Assembly (NCBI GenBank): GCA_017996675.1 | Contig: JAGOGN010000018.1 | Coordinates: 1-15,105, forward strand | DNA from: Lachnospiraceae bacterium | Lineage (GTDB): Bacteria > Bacillota_A > Clostridia > Lachnospirales > Lachnospiraceae | Direction: 5' to 3' | DNA length: 15,105 nucleotides | In this document: one piece after another, positions 1 through 5,720 of the stretch | How positions within the stretch are numbered: position 1 is the first letter of the stretch | How the letters are laid out: every line of letters begins with the position of its first letter | Position numbers and translations under genes: made by a program | Notes under the pieces: model-generated | What the model was told of the DNA's origin: nothing | Database searches by the model: none | The model's input: only the letters and a program-made list of their open reading frames with translations

Positions 1-35
1 AGTAGTAATTCATCATCAGTAATTCAGTTTATTGT

Positions 36-64
36 TTGACACTGCTCTCAAATTATGGTATATT
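36..64 (+). promoter_or_regulatory. Sigma-A-type promoter of the riboswitch/transporter operon
   Basis: A perfect -35 TTGACA (36-41) and a -10 TATATT (59-64) are separated by 17 bp. Transcription would begin near position 71, which is exactly where the first paired strand of the riboswitch starts. The placement of promoter and aptamer support each other. Confidence 0.8.
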
Positions 65-69
65 TTTTT

Positions 70-163
70 CGATAAGAGGGAGTAGTTAGCGTAGTGATGC
101 GTGTACTCAACCGACAGTACGATTCGTTGAATCCGGTTAGTAACTAAGTAGCGAGACTTTTGT
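70..163 (+). ncRNA. yybP-ykoY family Mn2+ riboswitch aptamer
   Basis: The leader contains both conserved loop signatures of the yybP-ykoY class: GGGAGTAG at 78-85 (family consensus GGGGAGUAG) and AGCGAGAC at 150-157 (consensus GC[A/G]AGACC). The closing helix pairs AAGAG (74-78) with CTTTT (157-161). Inside it, TTAG (86-89) pairs with CTAA (144-147), a longer stem pairs ACTcAACCG (105-113) with CGGTTAGT (134-141), and GATTC/GAATC (121-125/129-133) caps the arm. This gives two legs joined at one end, as in known structures of the class. Family members bind Mn2+ between the two loops. The identification is by motif and hand folding, not by a covariance model. Confidence 0.75.
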
Positions 164-202
164 TGCGGTTTTAAGACGGCATCAAAGTCCCGCTATTATT
201 TT
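149..202 (+). terminator. Riboswitch-controlled intrinsic terminator
   Basis: TAGCGAGACTTT (149-160) can pair with AAAGTCCCGCTA (184-195) with a single mismatch, followed by the T-rich tract TTATTTT (196-202). The 5' arm is the same sequence that forms the conserved second loop and the closing-helix 3' strand of the aptamer, so the two folds exclude each other. This predicts an ON switch: Mn2+ stabilises the aptamer, the terminator cannot form, and the operon is read. A small alternative hairpin CATCAAA/TTTGATG (180-186/200-206) lies between terminator and ribosome site. Confidence 0.7.
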
Positions 203-228
203 GATGAGAAATAAGGAGAGTTTTTACA

Positions 229-1866
229 ATGGGATTAAAAGAAATCATAGGTCTGCTTGGCGGACTTGCTCTGTTTTTGTACGGAATGCAAATGATGAGC
301 GCAGGAATGGAAGCAGCTGCAGGAAACAAAATGAAGGCGATATTGGAGAAACTTACTTCTAACCGTATATTAGGTGTAACGGTTGGAGCTTTAATTACGG
401 CAGTTATTCAATCTTCATCTGCTACAACAGTAATGGTAGTTGGATTTGTTAACTCAGGAATGATGACCTTACAGCAGGCTGTATGGATTATTATGGGTGC
501 CAACATTGGAACGACAATTACTGGCCAGCTGATTGCAATGGATATGGGTGCGATCGCACCATTAATTGCATTTTTAGGAGTGGCACTTATTCTTTTTACG
601 AAAAAAGCAAAGGTTCATCACATAGGTAGCATCTTGGCAGGCTTAGGTATTTTATTTATTGGTATGGATATGATGAGCGGATCCATGATGCCGCTTCGTG
701 AGTCAGCAACGTTTATCCGTTTAATGACTCAGTTTGAAAATCCGCTGTTAGGAATATTGGCCGGTGCAGGATTTACAGCGGTGATACAATCTTCTTCGGC
801 TTCGGTAGGTATTCTTCAAGCACTAGCAAAAAGCGGAGTGATTGGTTTTTCCAGTGCAGTTTATGTGCTTTTTGGGCAAAATATTGGAACGTGTATTACA
901 GCAATATTAGCTTCAATTGGAACGAATCGAAATGCGAAGAGAACAACCATTATTCATTTGTCATTTAATATTATTGGAACAATTATTTTCACGCTGATTT
1001 GTATTTCCTTCCCGTTGGCGGATTTTGTAGCGAGTCTGACACCAGGAAGAGTTCCAGCTCAAATTGCAAATATGCATACGTTATTTAACATCGCAACGAC
1101 CTTGTTGTTAATACCATTTGGAACTTATCTTGCGAAGTTTGCACAGAAAGTTTTACCAGATTTGGAAGAAATTCCAACAGGTAAGCAGCTGGCATATATA
1201 CGCAATGTTTCTTTAGGTGGAGAAGGCCAGATTGGTAACTCTGCAATTCATGTAGAGCAGACTCGTAAAGAGTTGGAGAGAATGTTGGACTACGCAAGAC
1301 AGAATGTTCATGCAGGTTTTCAGGCATTTCTACATGGTGATGTTTCTCAGATTCCTGTGATTGAAGAAACGGAAGAACAATTAGATTTCTTAAATAAAGA
1401 AATTTCAAAGTATATTACAAATATGATTACACACGAAACCAATGAGAAGGGTAGTCGAATCTTTAATGCTTTCTTTAATATTACAGGAAATATCGAAAGA
1501 ATCGGCGATCATGCCATGAATATCGGAGGCTATGCAAAAGTAATTCATGAGAAACGGATTAGTTTTACGGATGCTGCTCAAATGGAAATTGAAAATATGC
1601 AAAAAGTGTGTGACAAATTATTGGATTTGCTGCAAAATAGAGAAATAGATCAATTAGAGGAATTAACGCAGATTGCTGCATTAGAACAACGAATTGATGA
1701 TATGACTTTAGAATATCGAAATAATATGTTACAACGATTAAAAGAGGGAAGTTGCTTAGATGAAGGAAGCATAATTTATTCGGAGATGTTAACAGATTTT
1801 GAGCGAATTGGTGACCATGCATTAAATATTTCACAACAATTGGTTCAAATACATTTAGCGCAGTAA
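229..1866 (+). CDS. Na+/phosphate cotransporter family protein with C-terminal PhoU-like domain
   Basis: A 545-residue inner-membrane protein of the NptA/YjbB type. It has two inverted Na/Pi-cotransporter repeats, each marked by a QSSSA motif (QSSSATT at 61-67, QSSSAS at 187-192) followed by a GxNIGT motif (GANIGTT at 90-96, GQNIGTC at 216-222). After the last membrane helix (about 283-305) comes a cytoplasmic PhoU-like helical region (about 345-540). This carries two ERIGDHA(M/L)NI motifs, the E/D-rich metal-binding signature of PhoU proteins. Start ATG 229 follows AAGGAG (213-218). The gene is first in an operon with a cation exchanger (17 nt gap) and sits behind a Mn2+ riboswitch. Family members move phosphate with Na+, in or out; the direction cannot be told from sequence. 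Length is usual for the family. Confidence 0.9.
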   Translation: MGLKEIIGLLGGLALFLYGMQMMSAGMEAAAGNKMKAILEKLTSNRILGVTVGALITAVIQSSSATTVMVVGFVNSGMMTLQQAVWIIMGANIGTTITGQLIAMDMGAIAPLIAFLGVALILFTKKAKVHHIGSILAGLGILFIGMDMMSGSMMPLRESATFIRLMTQFENPLLGILAGAGFTAVIQSSSASVGILQALAKSGVIGFSSAVYVLFGQNIGTCITAILASIGTNRNAKRTTIIHLSFNIIGTIIFTLICISFPLADFVASLTPGRVPAQIANMHTLFNIATTLLLIPFGTYLAKFAQKVLPDLEEIPTGKQLAYIRNVSLGGEGQIGNSAIHVEQTRKELERMLDYARQNVHAGFQAFLHGDVSQIPVIEETEEQLDFLNKEISKYITNMITHETNEKGSRIFNAFFNITGNIERIGDHAMNIGGYAKVIHEKRISFTDAAQMEIENMQKVCDKLLDLLQNREIDQLEELTQIAALEQRIDDMTLEYRNNMLQRLKEGSCLDEGSIIYSEMLTDFERIGDHALNISQQLVQIHLAQ

Positions 1867-1883
1867 GGAGCAAAGGAGACTGG

Positions 1884-2825
1884 ATGAATATGGATTTAGC
1901 ACTTCAAATTGGAATGTTATTAGTTGGATTTGCAATGTTGGTAAAGGGTGCCGACTGGTTTGTGGAAGGAACAGCAGGTATTGCTGAAAAATTTCATATT
2001 CCTCAATTAGTAATAGGACTGACCATCGTTGCCATGGGAACTAGCGCGCCAGAAGCAGCAGTAAGTATTACCGCAGGGCTGGAAGGAAACGCTGGAATCA
2101 CAGTGGGTAATATCGTAGGAAGTAATATCTTAAATATTTTAATTATATTGGGTATTACTGCAGTGATTACAAGAGTAGCGATTCGTCAATCTACCTTACG
2201 ATATGAGATTCCTTATATGTTGATTATCACACTAGTCTTATTGTACATGGGTTACACAGGTGGGACCATTAACTGGATCGAAGGAATTGTATTATGGGTT
2301 CTATTTATTTTGTATCTGGGTTATTTATTCCGTATGGCAAAAAGAGGAAAAGTAGACCTTGAAAATGAAGAAATTGAAGACCATAATATTTGGGGTCTTT
2401 TGCTATATGGAGTAATCGGTGGCGTCTTGATTGTATGGGGCAGTAATATGGCGGTAAAAGGTGCAACAGAAATTGCCGAAACTTTTGGACTGAGTCAGCG
2501 GTTTATTGGTCTTACGATTGTAGCATTAGGAACTTCCTTGCCAGAACTTTTCACTTCCGTTACTGCAGCAATTAAAGGAAAGGCAGACATTGCAATTGGA
2601 AATATAGTAGGAAGCAATATTTTTAATATTCTTTTTGTAATCGGAACAACCAGTTTAATTACACCTGTTGTATTTGAAAGTAAATTTGTAATTGATACAT
2701 TGATTGCTGTTGGAGCAGGAATTCTATTATGGCTTGCTGTGATTCGGCATAAAGAACTCAGAAAAGTCTGGGGTGTGATTTTTCTATTGGCGTACTGCGG
2801 GTATTTTATTTATTTGATCCAATAA
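1884..2825 (+). CDS. CaCA-family calcium/sodium (cation) antiporter
   Basis: A 313-residue membrane protein of the YrbG type, with the two alpha repeats of the Ca2+/cation antiporter superfamily. GTSAPE (52-57) and GNIVGSN (75-81) lie in repeat 1; GTSLPE (216-221) and GNIVGSN (239-245) lie in repeat 2. The acidic residue of each GTSxPE motif is the expected ion ligand. An acidic cytoplasmic loop (about 155-167) separates the halves. About ten hydrophobic helices are visible. AAAGGAG (1872-1878) precedes ATG 1884; an in-frame ATG at 1890 is also possible. It is co-transcribed with the phosphate transporter under the Mn2+ riboswitch. The ion could therefore be Mn2+ as well as or instead of Ca2+; that is inference from context, since family membership only supports cation exchange. 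Confidence 0.9.
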   Translation: MNMDLALQIGMLLVGFAMLVKGADWFVEGTAGIAEKFHIPQLVIGLTIVAMGTSAPEAAVSITAGLEGNAGITVGNIVGSNILNILIILGITAVITRVAIRQSTLRYEIPYMLIITLVLLYMGYTGGTINWIEGIVLWVLFILYLGYLFRMAKRGKVDLENEEIEDHNIWGLLLYGVIGGVLIVWGSNMAVKGATEIAETFGLSQRFIGLTIVALGTSLPELFTSVTAAIKGKADIAIGNIVGSNIFNILFVIGTTSLITPVVFESKFVIDTLIAVGAGILLWLAVIRHKELRKVWGVIFLLAYCGYFIYLIQ

Positions 2826-2834
2826 TTATTACTG

Positions 2835-2863
2835 TTGCATTGAAAGTAAGAATTGAGTATAAT
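2835..2863 (+). promoter_or_regulatory. Promoter upstream of the CoA-binding/sigI/rsgI operon
   Basis: TTGCAT (2835-2840) and a perfect TATAAT (2858-2863) are spaced by 17 bp, placing the transcription start near 2870. It lies before, not after, the hairpin at 2911-2938. Transcripts from it must therefore pass that hairpin before reaching the coding region. It begins only 10 bp after the antiporter stop codon. Confidence 0.65.
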
Positions 2864-2910
2864 TTTATTAGAATTATTCTGTAGCTAAGATGCGCAACAG
2901 GATAGGAAGA

Positions 2911-2938
2911 AAAGCTGACAGGATTCTGTCAGCTTTTT
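2911..2938 (+). terminator. Intrinsic terminator or leader attenuator hairpin
   Basis: AAAGCTGACAG (2911-2921) pairs perfectly with CTGTCAGCTTT (2926-2936) around a GATT loop, and a T5 run ends the structure. It can end the upstream transporter operon. Because a good promoter lies 48 bp upstream, it may also act as an attenuator for the downstream genes. CTGTAGCT (2879-2886) could pair with AGCTGACAG (2913-2921) with one bulge and would then block the terminator stem. Confidence 0.75.
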
Positions 2939-2966
2939 GCGATTAAATGCCTGAAGGAGGATGAAT

Positions 2967-3323
2967 ATGAATTTACGAGAGATTATGGAACAAAAGCATT
3001 TTGTAGTTGTAGGTGATACCCTGAATCAATCCAAATATGCATATATTATCAAAAATCAGTTGGAAGAACAGAATTACCAAGTTTCTTGTGTCGGCAAGGA
3101 GTTAGCATCCATTGACGAGGTTGAAGGAGAGATTGACGTGGTTGATTTATGTATTCATCCAGCAAAAGGAATAACTTTATTAAAACAAATGACGAAACCG
3201 GTGAAATGTGTGTTGATTCAACCTGGAGCAGAGAGCGCAGAAATATTTGAATATTTAAAGACCAAGGATATCCCTTATTTAGAAGGATGTGTGCTGGTAG
3301 GACTAAGACTTTACGGAAAGTAG
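2967..3323 (+). CDS. CoA-binding (YccU-like) domain protein
   Basis: A small soluble single-domain protein of 118 residues, matching the CoA_binding family (Rossmann-like fold). The N-terminal strand and nucleotide loop are FVVVGDTLNQSKYA. The DVVDLCIHP strand, the IQPGAES loop and the end LEGCVLVGLRLYG are all typical of the family. Members are thought to bind CoA or a related nucleotide; no enzymatic activity is established for the family. AAGGAGG (2954-2960) abuts an in-frame ATG at 2961 with no spacing but stands 6 nt before ATG 2967, so the latter is chosen. The gene ends 8 nt before sigI, so it probably shares a transcript with sigI and rsgI. Confidence 0.8.
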   Translation: MNLREIMEQKHFVVVGDTLNQSKYAYIIKNQLEEQNYQVSCVGKELASIDEVEGEIDVVDLCIHPAKGITLLKQMTKPVKCVLIQPGAESAEIFEYLKTKDIPYLEGCVLVGLRLYGK

Positions 3324-3331
3324 GAAATGAA

Positions 3332-4036
3332 ATGGACGAGCTTGATTTAATGGCGAGAAATGCGAGAAGTGATCCGAAAATATTTGAGGAACTTGTACAT
3401 CAACAGCACAAGTTCTTGGTTCATTGCGCATATCAGGCCACTCATCGCTATATTAGCCAAGCGGAGGATGAATGGTCAGAAACCTTAATCGCTTTTCACG
3501 ATGCGGTGCAGTCTTATGATTCATCAAAGGGCCCGTTTACGCCATATGCAAAGCTTGTTATTACCAGAAGACTGGTAGATTATTATCGCAAAAATAAAAA
3601 GAATTCACAGGAGTTGCTTACAGATCCGGCTGATTTTACAGATCATGTGACCAAAGAGGGTTACAATACGATTAAAAAGCAAATTGAAGAGAAAATTTGC
3701 AGTCAGGAACCAACTACTGCGGCAGACGAGATTGAAGAGATTCAGCGAAAGTTAAAGAAATATGGATTTTCATTTTGGGATTTAACTTCCGTCTCGCCAA
3801 AGTCTTCAAAAACAAAAGCAAATTGTAAAATAGTGATTCAATTCATGTTGGAACAACCACAGTTATTACTGGAATTAAGAATGAAAAAGCAACTTCCGAT
3901 AAAAATAATTGAAAAAAATACTGGTATACCCCCAAAATTTCTAGATAAATATCGTAGATATATAATAACAGCAGTGGAAATTCTTTCCGGAGAGTATCCA
4001 AAGCTGGCAGAATATTTAGTAGAATTCAGAAAGTGA
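3332..4036 (+). CDS. sigI: RNA polymerase sigma factor SigI
   Basis: A 234-residue alternative sigma factor of the SigI group. The sigma-2-like region is seen at about 17-90: FEELVHQQHKF, then EWSETLIAFHDAVQSYD, GPFTPYAKLVITRRLVDYYRK, which recognises the -10 element. The SigI-type C-terminal domain (about 190-232, IKIIEKNTGIPPKFLDKYRR) supplies the -35-binding helix-turn-helix. A longer frame opens at 3287 inside the previous gene. ATG 3332 is preferred because AGGAA (3322-3326) precedes it and family members begin with a comparable short helix. The cognate anti-sigma gene follows 10 nt later, as in Bacillus (heat/wall stress) and Clostridium thermocellum (polysaccharide sensing). I found no copy of the Bacillus SigI promoter elements upstream. 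Confidence 0.88.
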   Translation: MDELDLMARNARSDPKIFEELVHQQHKFLVHCAYQATHRYISQAEDEWSETLIAFHDAVQSYDSSKGPFTPYAKLVITRRLVDYYRKNKKNSQELLTDPADFTDHVTKEGYNTIKKQIEEKICSQEPTTAADEIEEIQRKLKKYGFSFWDLTSVSPKSSKTKANCKIVIQFMLEQPQLLLELRMKKQLPIKIIEKNTGIPPKFLDKYRRYIITAVEILSGEYPKLAEYLVEFRK

Positions 4037-4046
4037 GGTTGGTATT

Positions 4047-5060
4047 ATGAAAGGAATTGTTGTAGAAATTCAACAGAATATTGCTGCTTTACTTTCGGAT
4101 GATGGCATGGTAAGGAAGGTTTCTAACCGGAATTACTCCATAGGACAGGAGGTAGAAGTAAGGATGATGAAAACAATGAATTGGAAAAAATGGGCAGCAG
4201 CCGGATCCGTCGCAGCATGTTTGGTATTAGTATTTGGAGTAGGTGCTTATGCATATACAACTCCATATAGTAAAGTAAGTTTGGATGTGAATCCTTCTAT
4301 TGAATATACGTTAAATCGTTTTGGACGAGTAATTGATGTAGAAGGTATAAACGAAGATGGCGAAGCAATTATTAGTGAAGCTCAGGTAGATAGTTTGATG
4401 CATCAGTCTATCCAGGATGCAGTTGCCCAGACCATCGATGTAATTGAAGAAGATGGATATTTCGAAGGCGAAGGAGCTGGAATCGTAATTGCAGCGTCCA
4501 GTGAGGACGAGGATCTTGCAGATGAACTGGCAGATGATTTAAAAGATGTGACAGAAGATGAACTAGATGAATTAGATGCAGACGCAACAGTAGAAACACT
4601 TTCTGCAGGACAAGCATTAGTGAAAGAAGCAAATGAGTTAGGAGTAACTCCTGGTAAATTGAATCTTGTTAAGAAATTAATGCGCGCAGCAGGTGAGGAA
4701 GTACAGATCGAACAACAGTTATGGTTAGAAAAATCGGTAAAAGAAATCATGGCTGAAACGAAGATGCTGAAAGAACAGACAAGAAACAAAGCTCAAACGA
4801 AGCAAGAAACAGCAGAGCTAGAAGAAGAGCAAAATCAAGAGCAAAATCAAGAACAAAATGCTGGTGAAGATAAGAAGAATCAAGAAGAGAACGCAGCTCA
4901 AAAGGAAAATCAGAATGGAAACCAAGCTGGAAATTCTAATGAAAACAAACCAGAACAACCTGGAAATAGTAAGCCTACTGAGAATCCTTCAAATCAACCT
5001 GCAGATAAATCAAAGACAGGAAATGGACAAAATACAAACGGACAGGATAAAAGACCGTAA
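4047..5060 (+). CDS. rsgI: Anti-sigma-I factor RsgI, with disordered extracytoplasmic tail
   Basis: A 337-residue single-pass membrane anti-sigma factor. The cytoplasmic RsgI_N domain (1-40, MKGIVVEIQQNIAALLSDDG) binds SigI. One transmembrane helix follows at about 49-70. Outside the membrane lies the RsgI-type domain (75-225) with LDVNPSIEY at 79-87 and the conserved ELGVTPGKLNLVKKL at 197-211. The Asn82-Pro83 pair corresponds to the site at which clostridial RsgI proteins are reported to self-cleave before regulated proteolysis. The last 90 residues are Gln/Asn/Glu/Lys/Pro-rich and look disordered. There is no carbohydrate-binding module or enzyme domain of the kind fused to cellulolytic RsgI proteins. 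GAGGT (4035-4039) overlaps the sigI stop codon, suggesting coupled translation. The signal sensed is unknown. Confidence 0.88.
   Translation: MKGIVVEIQQNIAALLSDDGMVRKVSNRNYSIGQEVEVRMMKTMNWKKWAAAGSVAACLVLVFGVGAYAYTTPYSKVSLDVNPSIEYTLNRFGRVIDVEGINEDGEAIISEAQVDSLMHQSIQDAVAQTIDVIEEDGYFEGEGAGIVIAASSEDEDLADELADDLKDVTEDELDELDADATVETLSAGQALVKEANELGVTPGKLNLVKKLMRAAGEEVQIEQQLWLEKSVKEIMAETKMLKEQTRNKAQTKQETAELEEEQNQEQNQEQNAGEDKKNQEENAAQKENQNGNQAGNSNENKPEQPGNSKPTENPSNQPADKSKTGNGQNTNGQDKRP
4828..4860 (+). repeat. 12-bp tandem repeat inside rsgI
   Basis: The unit GAGCAAAATCAA occurs at 4828-4839 and 4840-4851, followed by a partial third copy (GAACAAAAT, 4852-4860). It encodes the EQNQ-EQNQ-EQN stretch of the disordered tail. 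In-frame repeat expansion or loss here would change tail length without a frameshift. Confidence 0.9.
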
Positions 5061-5071
5061 GTAAAAATTTT

Positions 5072-5104
5072 AAGGGCTGCTTCGAAAGAAGCAGTTCTTT
5101 TTTT
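5072..5104 (+). terminator. Terminator of the sigI-rsgI operon
   Basis: CTGCTTC (5077-5083) and GAAGCAG (5088-5094) form a perfect stem closed by a GAAA loop. It is extended by G-T, G-T, G-C and A-T pairs to 5072/5099, then followed by a run of T to 5104. It lies 11 nt after the rsgI stop codon. Confidence 0.9.
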
Positions 5105-5114
5105 GTGGGGACAT

Positions 5115-5142
5115 TTGACAGATTAAATTATTCTGATACAAT
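5115..5142 (+). promoter_or_regulatory. Promoter of the C_GCAxxG_C_C gene
   Basis: TTGACA (5115-5120) and TACAAT (5137-5142) are separated by 16 bp, placing the start near 5149. This rules out translation from the open frame further upstream (5105) and supports ATG 5177. Confidence 0.7.
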
Positions 5143-5176
5143 TAAAAAGCAAGAAAAAGCAGGAAAGGTAAGAATC

Positions 5177-5629
5177 ATGGAAAATAAAGTAATACAGTCA
5201 AAAGGAGATTTAGCAGAGGAGTATTTTTCACAAGGATACAATTGTTCACAGGCAGTGTTGATGGCTTTTACTAAAGAGTGCGACATTGATGAAAAGACAG
5301 CATTGAAAATTAGTTCCTCGTTTGGTGGAGGAATGGGACGCTTGAGAGAAGTGTGCGGAGCTGTGACAGGAATGTTTATGGTAGCTGGATTGTTATATGG
5401 ATATTCTGATCCGAAGGAAAAATCCTTAAGAGCAAGCCATTATGAGAAAATTCAGGCGTTGGCATCTGATTTTAAAACGGAAACAAACTCAATTGTTTGT
5501 AAGGAATTGTTGGGGTTAGTTGAAAACAGCGAAGTAGCAACAAAGAAGATTCCATGTAAAGACTTAGTTCGTAGAGCAGCTACGATTATGGAAGAATTCA
5601 TGAATACACATCCAATCAGAGAAAATTAA
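5177..5629 (+). CDS. C_GCAxxG_C_C family protein
   Basis: A 150-residue soluble protein with the four spaced cysteines that define this family. C23 is in GYNCSQAVLMAF, C60 is in REVCGAVTGMFM, and C108 (SIVCKELL) and C127 (IPCKDLV) lie in the C-terminal half. The glycine-rich SSFGGGMGRLRE before C60 is also typical. The cysteine pattern suggests a metal, cluster or redox site, but the function of the family is not established. Start ATG 5177 has AAAGG (5164-5168) 8 nt upstream and lies downstream of a good promoter. The frame stays open to 5105, but that extension overlaps the promoter. The gene is a single-gene unit bounded by its own promoter and terminator. No membrane segment or signal peptide is seen. 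Confidence 0.82.
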   Translation: MENKVIQSKGDLAEEYFSQGYNCSQAVLMAFTKECDIDEKTALKISSSFGGGMGRLREVCGAVTGMFMVAGLLYGYSDPKEKSLRASHYEKIQALASDFKTETNSIVCKELLGLVENSEVATKKIPCKDLVRRAATIMEEFMNTHPIREN

Positions 5630-5652
5630 GAAGCGCAAAGCTTCTTTTTTTT
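5628..5652 (+). terminator. Terminator after the C_GCAxxG_C_C gene
   Basis: AAGAAGC (5628-5634) pairs with GCTTCTT (5640-5646) around a GCAAA loop, followed by T to 5652. The stem begins inside the TAA stop codon, a compact arrangement. Confidence 0.85.
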
Positions 5653-5664
5653 AATCTGTAAATG

Positions 5665-5695
5665 TTGTTTATTTATTAGAATTTTGTGATATAAT
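5665..5695 (+). promoter_or_regulatory. Probable promoter of the diguanylate cyclase gene
   Basis: A perfect TATAAT (5690-5695) is present, with a second overlapping TATAAT at 5695-5700. The best -35 candidate is TTGTTT (5665-5670) at a long 19-bp spacing; TTTATT (5668-5673) would give 16 bp. The -10 is convincing, the -35 is not. The strong ribosome site AAGGAGG (5709-5715) lies 5 nt before ATG 5721. Confidence 0.5.
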
Positions 5696-5720
5696 ATAAT
5701 ATATTTAGAAGGAGGCAGAT

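Noticed and set aside
180..206. Hairpin CATCAAA/TTTGATG as a stand-alone terminator
   Set aside because: It is AT-rich, has a 13-nt loop and is not followed by a T run. The overlapping 149-202 structure explains the region better.
1085..1873. Three antisense open frames opposite the Na+/phosphate transporter gene
   Set aside because: They sit inside a clear family member, have no ribosome sites and encode no recognisable domain.
2826..3331. SigI-dependent autoregulatory promoter before sigI
   Set aside because: I looked for the Bacillus-type ACCCCC and CGAA elements and found no properly spaced pair; only a sigma-A-like promoter is visible.
4403..4789. Long antisense open frame opposite rsgI, coding a Ser-rich peptide
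   Set aside because: It lies wholly inside rsgI. Its composition is what the reverse strand of GAA/GAT/GCA-rich acidic coding gives. No ribosome site or family match was seen.
5105..5176. Upstream extension of the C_GCAxxG_C_C reading frame
   Set aside because: This stretch contains the promoter (TTGACA/TACAAT) for the gene, so it cannot be translated from that transcript. ATG 5177 has the ribosome site.
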